From assembly GCF_024347575.1 (NCBI RefSeq), contig NZ_AP025503.1:2790001-2854000 (forward strand): a stretch of DNA of 64,000 nucleotides. The letters are read 5' to 3'. Positions 35,609 through 44,313 of the stretch are shown piece after piece. Source of the DNA: Vibrio pelagius. GTDB taxonomy: Bacteria; Pseudomonadota; Gammaproteobacteria; Enterobacterales; Vibrionaceae. The position numbers and the translations under genes were made by a program. The first letter of the stretch is position 1. The number at the start of each line of letters is the position of its first letter. The notes under the pieces were generated by a model. It had not been told where the DNA came from and ran no database searches. It saw only the letters and a program-made list of their open reading frames with translations.

Positions 35609-36520
35609 ATGTCTGACTCTCAACAACCCATGATCATTGAACATGTGAATGACACCGCTCCAAAGCAAGAGAAAAAGCCCCATATTGCCGATAGTGCCAG
35701 TCGAATGCTCAATATCGCCCAGAACTTCGGTTTAGATGCGCTACTTAGTCCAGAAGGTAAAACATCGGACAAAGATGAAAAATCACTGATAGAGCGAGCC
35801 CTGTTGCGAGAGAAAAAACGCAAAGAACTGCGTCAGAAGAACCTTGAACAGATCCTAAAATTGGCACACATGTCCTGCAAAGATGAAGCGGCTGGCGATC
35901 CTGACCAAGACTGGTTGTACCGATTCTTCGATATGGCTCAAGAGATCCACAATAGTTCGATGCAGAGGCTGTGGGCTCAAGTATTAAAGAGAGAAGTGAC
36001 CAATCCGGGGTCAACCTCCATGAAAGCACTGCAGATCCTACAAGATATGACGCCTAAAGAGGCATTAACTTTACAACGTGCCGCTTCATTGGCGTCTAGC
36101 TTTGGTAGTGACAATAGCCGCAAACTACTGCTTGGCTTCAAAATTCAGGCAGGCTTATTCAGTTTTGGGAAAAGAGCGGGGACGAGCACCATCAACTTAG
36201 GCAGTCATAACCTACCCTACTCAAGTTTGCTGCACTTGATTGAACTGGGAATCCTACATGGTACAGAGTTGGAGTCGGGAGAGATCGATTTCGACCCGGC
36301 ACTCAACCTAAGCTACCAAGGAAAACAGATGGCAGTAACACCACTCTCAAAAGGGGTGAAACTGGTCTACTACCGCTTCACTCCAACCGGTAATGAGCTA
36401 TGTCTGCTGCTCGGGAATAAGCCGAATAACGCCTATTACGAACAACTCATTACACTATTAAGTCAGAAGTTTACGGTACAGGCCGAAGCTAAACCTGGCA
36501 GCGTAAACCACACCGTATAA
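35609..36520 (+). CDS. TIGR03899-like conserved hypothetical protein
   Basis: The 303-residue protein has no signal peptide or membrane helices. A disordered N-terminus (about 1-25) is followed by a highly charged helix (about 55-85, ERALLREKKRKELRQKNLEQ) and a domain with SMQRLWAQVLKREVTNPGSTSMKALQILQDMTPKEALTLQ (partial), which resembles the DUF2806/TIGR03899 family known from Vibrio and Shewanella. Function is unknown. The ribosome site is weak (TAGGT). A terminator with repeats follows it. Confidence 0.75.
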   Translation: MSDSQQPMIIEHVNDTAPKQEKKPHIADSASRMLNIAQNFGLDALLSPEGKTSDKDEKSLIERALLREKKRKELRQKNLEQILKLAHMSCKDEAAGDPDQDWLYRFFDMAQEIHNSSMQRLWAQVLKREVTNPGSTSMKALQILQDMTPKEALTLQRAASLASSFGSDNSRKLLLGFKIQAGLFSFGKRAGTSTINLGSHNLPYSSLLHLIELGILHGTELESGEIDFDPALNLSYQGKQMAVTPLSKGVKLVYYRFTPTGNELCLLLGNKPNNAYYEQLITLLSQKFTVQAEAKPGSVNHTV

Positions 36521-36522
36521 AA

Positions 36523-36576
36523 TGACATAGGCTTATAAAACTATATAGTCTTATAAAGCTATATAGTCTTATAAAA
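36523..36576. repeat. Three AT-rich 18-bp tandem repeats
   Basis: The units CTATATAGTCTTATAAAG (36541-36558) and CTATATAGTCTTATAAAA (36559-36576) differ at one base; a diverged copy lies at 36523-36540. The CATAG...CTATATAG motif reappears in the stem of the terminator just after. They lie between two convergent genes, outside any coding frame. Confidence 0.8.
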
Positions 36577-36580
36577 CAAC

Positions 36581-36607
36581 ATAGCCTTGATGATAAACCA
36601 AGGCTAT
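36581..36607. terminator. Hairpin terminator between the TIGR03899-like gene and cysC
   Basis: ATAGCCTTG (36581-36589) pairs exactly with CAAGGCTAT (36599-36607) around a nine-base loop. The flanks are AT-rich but lack a long T-run on either strand, so efficiency is uncertain. It lies between convergent genes. Confidence 0.65.
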
Positions 36608-36634
36608 ATAGTGTGAGTTGGCAATATCATTGTG

Positions 36635-37255
36635 TTAGTTAGCAATAATATTGCGAGCTTCTAACGCTTCAATACACTGCTCAACCAGTTCATCCAATGT
36701 CTTATCACCAGCTGGCAGATCGATTTCTGGCGTTTCAGGCGCCTCATACACTGAGCTAATACCAGTAAAATTCGGGATCTCACCTGCTCGCGCTTTTTTG
36801 TAAAGCCCTTTAGGATCGCGCTGCTCACACACCTCGATTGGCGTGTTCACGTAAACCTCTAAAAACTCACCATCTGGTAGTAGATTTCGTACCAACTCAC
36901 GCTCCGCTTTATGAGGAGAGATAAAAGCAGAAAGTACGATGAGTCCAGCATCGGCCATCAGCTTAGCAAGCTCACCAATACGACGGATGTTCTCTCGGCG
37001 ATCTTGCTCGGAAAAGCCTAGATCGCTACACAATCCATGACGAACGTTGTCACCATCCAGAAGGTAAGTATGGTAACCCAATTGCGCTAAGCGAGTTTCT
37101 AACGCGCCAGCAACTGTCGATTTACCTGAACCCGATAACCCCGTAAACCACAATACCGCCGGTTTTTGTGACTTGAGTTGAGAGCGAAAGGCTTTATCAA
37201 CAGAGTGCTCATGCCATACGATATTCTCGTCTTTCGGTTTCACTGCAGTGGTCAT
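36635..37255 (-). CDS. cysC: CysC, adenylylsulfate (APS) kinase
   Basis: CysC phosphorylates APS to PAPS in sulfate assimilation. The 206-residue protein has the P-loop [13 protein letters not shown] (GLSGSGKST at about 39-47), the substrate segment [21 protein letters not shown] and [12 protein letters not shown] with a Ser/His phospho-site typical of the family. It is the last gene of the cysD-cysN-SLC13-cysC operon, 24 bases after the permease. Confidence 0.96.
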   Translation of the reverse strand: MTTAVKPKDENIVWHEHSVDKAFRSQLKSQKPAVLWFTGLSGSGKSTVAGALETRLAQLGYHTYLLDGDNVRHGLCSDLGFSEQDRRENIRRIGELAKLMADAGLIVLSAFISPHKAERELVRNLLPDGEFLEVYVNTPIEVCEQRDPKGLYKKARAGEIPNFTGISSVYEAPETPEIDLPAGDKTLDELVEQCIEALEARNIIAN

Positions 37256-37279
37256 AATTAGTCCTTCAAATAAACAGCA

Positions 37280-39004
37280 TTAAAATGGGAAAAAGTAAGG
37301 GATTAGCGTAAGTACAAGCCCTGAGTAAACAATAGAGATCGGGATACCGATACGCAGATAATCTTTCAGGTGGTAGTTGCCCACACTGTACACCAATAGG
37401 TTAGTTTGATAACCATAAGGAGAGATGAAACTCGCACTCGCTCCAAACAGTACCGCCATGATAAACGGCATAGGGTCAACACCATAGCCCACAGCCATGC
37501 TGTAACCGATAGGAAAAGAGAGTGCGGCCGCAGCATTATTGGTCACTAACTCAGTTAAAACTAAGGTCATCAAATAGGTCGCCACCAGCGCGCCAAACAC
37601 GCCCCAGCCATTAAAAGCTTCAATAAACATCAGCCCCATCTGCTCTGACAACCCGGATGAGATCATCAATTGTGCAATCGACAGCGCAGAACCAACGATC
37701 ACCACAATATCAACAGGGAAGCGACGTCTTAGCTCGCTCAGTTGTACCACTCCAAACGCCACCAATAAGAGTAGAAAGCCCGCTAATCCTTTGATGATCG
37801 GTAGCATGTTAGTAAGTGCTAGGCCGATCACTGCAGCAAACCCTAATAGAACCAAGGCTGATTTATCCGCATCCAGTTTGGCACTTGAGTCTAAATCATT
37901 CATCAACACAAATTCTTTACTGTGTTGCTGACGCTGCTCTTCAAAGCGTTTACCCGGAACCAACACCAACGTATCACCCGCCGTTAACGTGATATTTCCT
38001 AACCCACCCTCAAGGCGTTCATGACCACGACGAATCGCGACAACCACCGCATCAAAACGGTCACGGAACTGGCTAGTTTTCAATGTCTTATTACATATAC
38101 TTGCTGAAGAGCTCACAACAACTTCGACAAAACCTTGACCATTGAGGTGGTGCTGTCCAAACAGCGTCAAGCCTCGAATTTCTTGCAGAGTTGCAACACT
38201 CTCGACATCGCCACAAAACAACAATCGGTCGCGTGCTTGTAGCACGAAATCGGGGTCGATTGATGCGGTTGTCTTACCATCACGAATCACTTCTGCAAGA
38301 AAAAGTTTACGCAGTGCTCTCAGGTTATTTTCGCTTACGCTACGCCCCACCAGCGGAGATCCGGGTTCAACGCGAGCCTCCAAGAAATAAGGCAGTTCAT
38401 CTTGCGAACCGTCATCGTAACTTGGTAGGAAATAACTCAGCGGGATCAAGATCAACACACCACCGACTAACACCGCCAAACCGATCAATGTCGGTGTAAA
38501 GAAGTTCAAACTCGGCAGCCCTGCATCTTCAACAAAGCTATTAATGATCAAGTTAGTTGAGGTGCCGATCAAAGTTAAAGTGCCACCCAAAATCGCCGCA
38601 TACGAAAGTGGAATAAGTAGCTTAGAAGGAGCATGTTGCTGATTGCGTTTGATCGCACCGATCAACGAAACCACAACAGCCGTATTGTTAGTAAATGAAG
38701 AAAGTAACGCTGTGGAAACACCCAACTTTGCCACCACTGTACCAAGTCGACCTTCTGAAATGTTTCGACTTACCCAGCTGATTAAGCGAGTTTTCTCCAA
38801 CGCACTTGAAGCGAGAATGAGCAACACTAAAGTGAGTAGTGAAGAGTTAGTAAAGTTACTAGCCAGACTGGATACATCAATCATTCCAGCCATAAACGCA
38901 ATGAAAGCCGAGCCAGCAAAAATAAAGCTCGGCTTAATACGCGTCGTTAGAAGGCAAGTTACGATGCCAAGCAATAGCGCTAATACAAATCCTTGTTGCC
39001 ACAT
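37280..39004 (-). CDS. SLC13/DASS permease with RCK-C domains, probable sulfate transporter
   Basis: The 574-residue membrane protein has about ten to twelve helices in two halves and two RCK-C (TrkA-C) domains inserted in the middle (about 200-280 and 290-370; VEPGSPLVGRSVSENNLRAL, SSASICNKTLKTSQFRDRFD). Both halves carry the family motifs SFTNNTAVVVSL and TELVTNNAAAALSFPIGY. Its place between cysN and cysC, in the same direction, points to sulfate uptake, like SLC13-type sulfate permeases of other bacteria and algae. Substrate is inferred from context only. It is 57 bases after cysN. Confidence 0.88.
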   Translation of the reverse strand: MWQQGFVLALLLGIVTCLLTTRIKPSFIFAGSAFIAFMAGMIDVSSLASNFTNSSLLTLVLLILASSALEKTRLISWVSRNISEGRLGTVVAKLGVSTALLSSFTNNTAVVVSLIGAIKRNQQHAPSKLLIPLSYAAILGGTLTLIGTSTNLIINSFVEDAGLPSLNFFTPTLIGLAVLVGGVLILIPLSYFLPSYDDGSQDELPYFLEARVEPGSPLVGRSVSENNLRALRKLFLAEVIRDGKTTASIDPDFVLQARDRLLFCGDVESVATLQEIRGLTLFGQHHLNGQGFVEVVVSSSASICNKTLKTSQFRDRFDAVVVAIRRGHERLEGGLGNITLTAGDTLVLVPGKRFEEQRQQHSKEFVLMNDLDSSAKLDADKSALVLLGFAAVIGLALTNMLPIIKGLAGFLLLLVAFGVVQLSELRRRFPVDIVVIVGSALSIAQLMISSGLSEQMGLMFIEAFNGWGVFGALVATYLMTLVLTELVTNNAAAALSFPIGYSMAVGYGVDPMPFIMAVLFGASASFISPYGYQTNLLVYSVGNYHLKDYLRIGIPISIVYSGLVLTLIPYFFPF

Positions 39005-39061
39005 ATACCTGTCCTTGTATAGCGAGAGCCGAAGCTCCCGCCTATTGCTTTACATCGTTAA

Positions 39062-40489
39062 TTACTTAAGTAATTGACTGATATCTTTGGCATTCCAGTG
39101 TGGGAAGTGCTTACGAACCAGAGCGTTAAATTCGATTTCAAACGCTGAGAAGTCACCGACTTTTTGCTCAACAGAATCCAAACGTTCACGGATAAGGCCC
39201 GCACCAACGGTGACATTGGTTAGACGATCAATCACAATGAAGCCACCGGTGTCTGCACTATCACGGTACTTATCCAGTGCAACAGTCTCATTCAATGACC
39301 ACTCACACAGACCGATACCATTGAGAGGCAGCTCTGATGCTTCATGAGTCGCAAGATTGTTGATGTCATATTGATGACGAATGGCCGTCACTTGACCTAC
39401 CGTCTTCTTGCCAGCGATTTTGATATCGTACTCACGACCTGGTTGCAGAGCTTGCTCCGTCATCCATACCACGTCCGCCAGAATGTGGTTAGTCGATGCC
39501 ACTTCAGCACTCTCAAGTACAATTAAGTCACCACGGCTAATATCGATCTCATCCTCAAGCGTCAAAGTCACAGCAAGACCAGCCTGCGCCGACTCTAAAT
39601 CGCCATCAAAGGTAACAATGCGTGCCACTTTCGAAGTTTTACCTGAAGGAAGCGCCTTGATTTCATCGCCTACTTTTACGCTGCCAGAAGCGATCGTGCC
39701 GGCAAAACCGCGAAAATCTAAGTTTGGACGATTCACGTATTGAACAGGGAAACGGAACTCACCAGCTGAGCGTTTCTGGTCGATATCAACGTTCTCAAGC
39801 ACTTCAAGTAGCGATGGGCCTTCAAACCAAGCCAGCTCTTTACTTGCCGCTGCAACGTTGGCACCTTCTAACGCTGAAACCGGTAGGATCTGAATATTAG
39901 TCTCACCTTCTAGGTTTTCCGCAAACTCAAGATATTCATCACGAATCTCTTCAAAGCGATCTTGTGAGTAGTCCACAAGATCCATCTTGTTAACTGCAAC
40001 CACAAAGTGCTTCAAGCCCAGTAGGTTTGAGATGAACGAGTGACGACGAGTTTGATCCAATACGCCTTTACGCGCATCAATCAAGATCACCGCCAGATCA
40101 CACGTCGATGCACCGGTTGCCATGTTACGTGTGTACTGCTCATGCCCTGGGGTATCCGCAATAATAAACTTACGTTTTTGAGTCGAAAAATAACGGTATG
40201 CCACATCAATGGTAATGCCTTGCTCACGCTCTGCCTGCAGACCATCAACAAGTAGCGCGAGGTCAGGCTTCTCACCCGTTGTACCGACACGTTGGCTATC
40301 GTTATGAACCGCTGCCAGTTGATCTTCATAGATCTGCTGGGTGTCATGAAGTAAGCGACCGATCAAAGTACTCTTACCATCATCAACCGAACCACAGGTC
40401 AGAAATCTAAGCATCGATTTATGTTGGTGCTGACTCAGGTAACCTTCGATCCCAAGTTCAGCCAATTCAGCTTCTACTGCACTATTCAT
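39062..40489 (-). CDS. cysN: CysN, GTPase subunit of ATP sulfurylase
   Basis: The 475-residue protein is an EF-Tu-like GTPase that drives sulfate adenylation by CysD. G1 is [17 protein letters not shown] (about 33-49), G3 is [17 protein letters not shown], and G4 is NKMD. Two beta-barrel domains follow (about 245-470). Length matches E. coli CysN (475). It lies 17 bases after cysD. CysC is a separate gene, not fused to it as in some bacteria. Confidence 0.97.
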   Translation of the reverse strand: MNSAVEAELAELGIEGYLSQHQHKSMLRFLTCGSVDDGKSTLIGRLLHDTQQIYEDQLAAVHNDSQRVGTTGEKPDLALLVDGLQAEREQGITIDVAYRYFSTQKRKFIIADTPGHEQYTRNMATGASTCDLAVILIDARKGVLDQTRRHSFISNLLGLKHFVVAVNKMDLVDYSQDRFEEIRDEYLEFAENLEGETNIQILPVSALEGANVAAASKELAWFEGPSLLEVLENVDIDQKRSAGEFRFPVQYVNRPNLDFRGFAGTIASGSVKVGDEIKALPSGKTSKVARIVTFDGDLESAQAGLAVTLTLEDEIDISRGDLIVLESAEVASTNHILADVVWMTEQALQPGREYDIKIAGKKTVGQVTAIRHQYDINNLATHEASELPLNGIGLCEWSLNETVALDKYRDSADTGGFIVIDRLTNVTVGAGLIRERLDSVEQKVGDFSAFEIEFNALVRKHFPHWNAKDISQLLK

Positions 40490-40506
40490 TTTTCTTTCCT
40501 TAGATC

Positions 40507-41415
40507 CTAGAAATAACCTTGACGCTTTTTCAGCTCCATTGAGCCCGATTGATCGTGGTCGATCGCTCGCCCTTGACGCTCACTGGATGTCGCCACCAGC
40601 ATCTCTTCAATGATGCCTGTTAATGTATTGGCTTCAGATTCAATTGCCCCTGTCAGTGGGTAGCAACCAAGAGTACGGAAACGCACGCTCTTCTCTTCAA
40701 TCACCTCACCCTCTTGCAGCTCCATACGGTCGTCATCGACCATAATCAGCATACCGTCACGCTCAACAACTGGGCGCTTCTCTGAAAGGTAAAGCGGTAC
40801 AATCTCGATGTTTTCTAGGTAGATGTATTGCCAGATATCTAACTCAGTCCAGTTTGAAAGCGGGAATACACGTATGCTCTCGCCTTTGTTTACCTGACCG
40901 TTGTAGGTTTTCCATAACTCTGGACGTTGGTTTTTAGGATCCCATGTATGATTTTTGTCACGGAAAGAGTAAACACGCTCTTTCGCACGCGACTTCTCTT
41001 CGTCACGACGAGCACCACCAAAGGCTGCATCAAACCCATACTTGTTTAACGCCTGCTTCAAGCCTTGAGTCTTCATGATATCGGTATGCTTTGATGAGCC
41101 GTGTACAAACGGGCTACACCCCATCGCTAAGCCTTCTGGGTTCTTGTGAACCAAAAGATCAAAGCCGTACTTCTTAGCAGTACGATCACGAAACTCAATC
41201 ATTTCGCGGAATTTCCAATCGGTGTCCACGTGTAGAAGAGGGAAAGGGATTTTGCCCGGATAAAACGCTTTGCGAGCTAGGTGAAGCATCACAGAAGAGT
41301 CTTTACCGATGGAGTACATCATCACTGGGTTATCAAACTCAGCCGCTACTTCACGGATGATATGTATACTCTCCGCTTCAAGCTGTTTTAGGTGGGTTAA
41401 ACGTTCTTGGTCCAT
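40507..41415 (-). CDS. cysD: CysD, catalytic subunit of ATP sulfurylase
   Basis: CysD forms APS from sulfate and ATP. The 302-residue protein has the PP-loop motif [11 protein letters not shown] (about 34-44), the [17 protein letters not shown] segment and a [15 protein letters not shown] motif of the PAPS reductase/CysD family. The length equals E. coli CysD (302). It is the first gene of the operon; the 439 bases upstream, shared with divergent cpdB, should hold a promoter and CysB sites, which I cannot delimit. Confidence 0.97.
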   Translation of the reverse strand: MDQERLTHLKQLEAESIHIIREVAAEFDNPVMMYSIGKDSSVMLHLARKAFYPGKIPFPLLHVDTDWKFREMIEFRDRTAKKYGFDLLVHKNPEGLAMGCSPFVHGSSKHTDIMKTQGLKQALNKYGFDAAFGGARRDEEKSRAKERVYSFRDKNHTWDPKNQRPELWKTYNGQVNKGESIRVFPLSNWTELDIWQYIYLENIEIVPLYLSEKRPVVERDGMLIMVDDDRMELQEGEVIEEKSVRFRTLGCYPLTGAIESEANTLTGIIEEMLVATSSERQGRAIDHDQSGSMELKKRQGYF

Positions 41416-41854
41416 TTCAGTGCTTCCTTTAAGGCTCGTATCACAAGCGATGCCGTACTTGGTTCAACCAAGCATGAGAGTTAACTCATTCACCGTGATG
41501 TGAATTGACGTATTGGCTGGCAACACAAATACTTTGCGATGTACTCAAGCTCAATGCGCCCTCAATGAAAGCATTATGACGAGCCTCTCATATTACTGGA
41601 AATTCTAAAATTTCATTTTTTATTCGAAAAGCTGATAAGGAATCGTTGTCACCTTTATTCCTTATCAAAATGAATGGACTACCTTTAATAAACGCTTGTT
41701 GCGTATGGATTAATCGGTTTGAGACAAGAGTGGCAGAACAGCATAAAGTAATAAGATCAACATCACGAATTAACACATGTTGTACTCATTGTTGCACTCC
41801 ACTTTGTTACATTACGCAACAAATTCTCTCCCCATCCAATCTTGGAGCTCCATA
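41416..41854. other. Divergent cysD-cpdB intergenic region
   Basis: These 439 bases carry no credible gene. They contain an 11-bp perfect inverted repeat at 41633-41667 and AT-rich tracts (for example AAAATTTCATTTTTTATTCG near 41607) of the kind found at CysB-regulated promoters. A Cys/Ser-rich frame through 41777 is only an upstream extension of cpdB. No firm promoter is called. Confidence 0.5.
41633..41667. repeat. 11-bp inverted repeat between cysD and cpdB
   Basis: TGATAAGGAAT (41633-41643) and its exact reverse complement ATTCCTTATCA (41657-41667) flank a 13-base spacer. It may be a regulator site or an RNA hairpin; no U-run follows. The spacing between arm centres is about 24 bases, just over two helical turns. 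Confidence 0.65.
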
Positions 41855-43831
41855 ATGAAAGTTGCAATGAAACCTTTATCGCTAGCGGTACTGGCCGGAC
41901 TAGGTTTAACTCTAGCTGGCTGTACAACCACCCCAGACACAGATGAAGTAATCAAGCTGCGCGTCGTAGAAACGACTGACATTCATACTAACCTAATGGA
42001 TTACGACTACTACAAAGATAAGCCATCGCAAAAGATCGGTTTGGCGCGTACTGCAACTCTTGTTAAAGAAGCTCAAAGCGAAGTAACGAATAGCATTCTT
42101 GTTGATAACGGTGACTTGCTGCAAGGTAGCCCTATGGGTGACTACATGGCAGATAAAGGCATCGTTGCAGGCGAAGTTCACCCTGCATACAAAGCAATGA
42201 ACCAGCTAGATTACGATGCAGCCAACATCGGTAACCACGAATTCAACTACGGCCTTGAGTTCCTAGAAGAGTCAATCAACGACGCGGATTTCCCATACAT
42301 CAGCGCTAACGTTTACGACGCAAAAACGAAAGAGCACTACTTCACGCCATACATTATCAAAACGCACAAATTTGCAGATACTGCAGGCGTAGAACATGAA
42401 GTAAAAGTGGGTTACATCGGTTTTGTTCCACCACAAATCATGACTTGGGATAAGAAGAACCTTGAAGGCAAAGTTATCGCTCGCGACATCCTAGAGACGG
42501 CGAATGAACTGGTTCCTCAAATGAAGGCTGAAGGCGCAGAAGTTATCGTTGCGATCCCTCACTCTGGCGTTTCTCAAGACCCATACAAAGCAGGCGAAGA
42601 GAACTCAACGCTTTACCTATCTGAAGTAGAAGGCATCGATGCGATTGCATTTGGTCACTCTCATGCCGTATTCCCAGGCAAAGGTTTTGACAATATCCAA
42701 GGCGTTGATAACCAAGCCGGCACAATGAACGGTGTTGCTGCGGTGATGCCAGGTCGTTGGGGTAGCCACGTCGGTATTATGGATCTAACGCTGGCACAAA
42801 AAGACGGTAAGTGGGAAGTCGTAAAAGGCCAATCTGAAGCGCGCCCTATCTACGACAAAGTAGAGCAGAAATCACTGGCTGCCGCTGATGAAGGCATCGT
42901 AACGGCACTAGAAAAAGATCACGCAGGTACTCGTGACTTTGTAAACCAGCCAATTGGCCAAGCTGATGACGTGATGTACAGCTTCCTATCACTGGTACAA
43001 GACGATCCTACGGTTCAAATCGTTAACCTTGCACAAAAAGATTACGTTGAACGCTTTATTCAAGGTGATCCAGACCTAGACGGCACACCAGTACTTTCTG
43101 CAGCTGCACCATTTAAAGCAGGCGGTCGTAAGAATGACCCAGCAAACTTTACTGAAGTAGAAGCGGGCCAACTGACTTTCCGTAACGCAGCGGATCTATA
43201 CCTATACCCGAACACCCTTGTTGCGATGAAGGTAAAAGGTAAAGAAGTGAAAGAGTGGTTGGAGTGTTCGGCAGGTCAGTTCAACCAAATCGACGCAAAC
43301 TCGACAGCTCCACAATCATTGATCGAGTGGGATAACTTCCGTACTTACAACTTCGATGTTATCGATGGTGTCAACTACCAGATCGATGTGACACAGCCAG
43401 CTAAATACGACGCGAACTGTAAAGTGGTTAACCCAGAATCTGAGCGTATCGTAGGTCTGACTTACCAAGGTCAACCAATCGATATGGAACAAGACTTCTT
43501 AATTGCAACCAACAACTACCGTGCATACAGCGCGAAGTTCCCGGGCACAGGCGTTGAGTACATCGCTTTTGATGCACCAGACGAAAACCGTACGGTTCTA
43601 GCAAACTACATCTCTCGCGTAAGCAAAGAGCAAGGAAAAGTAAGCCCAACAGCGGACAATAACTGGTCTTTTGCTCCTATCGAAACGAGCAAGAAGCTAG
43701 ACATCCGTTTTGAAACATCACCAAGCGAGAAAGCGGCACAGTTCATCAAAGAGAAAGGCCAATACCCGATGAAACGCGTTGCGACTGATGATGTTGGCTT
43801 CGGTGTTTACCAAATCGACCTCACTAAATAA
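41855..43831 (+). CDS. cpdB: CpdB, 2',3'-cyclic nucleotide 2'-phosphodiesterase/3'-nucleotidase
   Basis: The start is set at the ATG at 41855 (658 residues, [23 protein letters not shown]), with GGAG upstream. The signal ends in LAGC, so this appears to be a lipoprotein, unlike the soluble periplasmic E. coli enzyme. A metallophosphatase domain (about 30-340; [33 protein letters not shown]) is followed by a 5'-nucleotidase C-terminal domain (about 380-640). It degrades extracytoplasmic cyclic and 3'-nucleotides so that nucleosides and phosphate can be taken up. Confidence 0.93.
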   Translation: MKVAMKPLSLAVLAGLGLTLAGCTTTPDTDEVIKLRVVETTDIHTNLMDYDYYKDKPSQKIGLARTATLVKEAQSEVTNSILVDNGDLLQGSPMGDYMADKGIVAGEVHPAYKAMNQLDYDAANIGNHEFNYGLEFLEESINDADFPYISANVYDAKTKEHYFTPYIIKTHKFADTAGVEHEVKVGYIGFVPPQIMTWDKKNLEGKVIARDILETANELVPQMKAEGAEVIVAIPHSGVSQDPYKAGEENSTLYLSEVEGIDAIAFGHSHAVFPGKGFDNIQGVDNQAGTMNGVAAVMPGRWGSHVGIMDLTLAQKDGKWEVVKGQSEARPIYDKVEQKSLAAADEGIVTALEKDHAGTRDFVNQPIGQADDVMYSFLSLVQDDPTVQIVNLAQKDYVERFIQGDPDLDGTPVLSAAAPFKAGGRKNDPANFTEVEAGQLTFRNAADLYLYPNTLVAMKVKGKEVKEWLECSAGQFNQIDANSTAPQSLIEWDNFRTYNFDVIDGVNYQIDVTQPAKYDANCKVVNPESERIVGLTYQGQPIDMEQDFLIATNNYRAYSAKFPGTGVEYIAFDAPDENRTVLANYISRVSKEQGKVSPTADNNWSFAPIETSKKLDIRFETSPSEKAAQFIKEKGQYPMKRVATDDVGFGVYQIDLTK

Positions 43832-43860
43832 GATTTTCAATATTCTTTAGTTTATGTTTC

Positions 43861-43892
43861 AAAAGGCTGAATTTAACGATTCAGCCTTTTTT
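43861..43892. terminator. Terminator after cpdB
   Basis: AAAAGGCTGAAT pairs with ATTCAGCCTTTT (12 pairs) around TTAACG, followed by further Ts. It is 29 bases past the cpdB stop codon. Confidence 0.92.
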
Positions 43893-44313
43893 CATATAGG
43901 TAAACCGCTCCTTTAAAATCTTTATTTTGCCGTACGTAAATCACCAATAGAGTTAAGTTTCAAGCCCATCCTTGGCTGTAAACGCCACAACCAAACCTCT
44001 CTATTTCAGCGCTAGTGTGCGAGTGAGCACCACATTTCGCGACCTACTGTAAACCTTTATCACTGCCCTTATCTATTTCATGCCCAGCAACCCGTCGCAC
44101 GAAGTAAGACATTCCACATCGAATACAAAGCACCTCTCTTGTGAAAAGAATCTGACTTTAATTGTTAATAATCCTGAAAAGTATGCACCTCAGTATGGTG
44201 GTTATTGCGTGTGAGCAGCCTTCGTCAAAGACGACTTTGTCTCTGGCCGCACGCAACACATTCAACAAGCCGATACAGCTTGGCCACAGCGAATTAAGTA
44301 AGGTAGCTACACT
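43893..44313. other. Long intergenic region between cpdB and the acyltransferase gene
   Basis: About 420 bases without a credible gene. A possible structured element lies at 44207-44254: GCGTGTG pairs with CGCACGC (one G-T pair) and encloses a small stem CAAAG-ACGA-CTTTG. Two copies of CTGTAAAC occur (43976 and 44047). No promoter or small RNA could be established by eye. Confidence 0.5.

Noticed and set aside
36523..36576. Short direct repeats as a possible CRISPR or attachment site
   Set aside because: Only about three 18-bp units with no spacers and no integrase or cas gene nearby.
41777..41854. Longer N-terminus for CpdB
   Set aside because: It would place 26 polar residues before a normal lipoprotein signal; the ATG at 41855 has a GGAG site.
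43976..44054. Two CTGTAAAC copies as a Pho box upstream of the acyltransferase gene
   Set aside because: A Pho box needs 11-bp spaced direct half sites; the copies are 71 bases apart and the flanking bases do not match.
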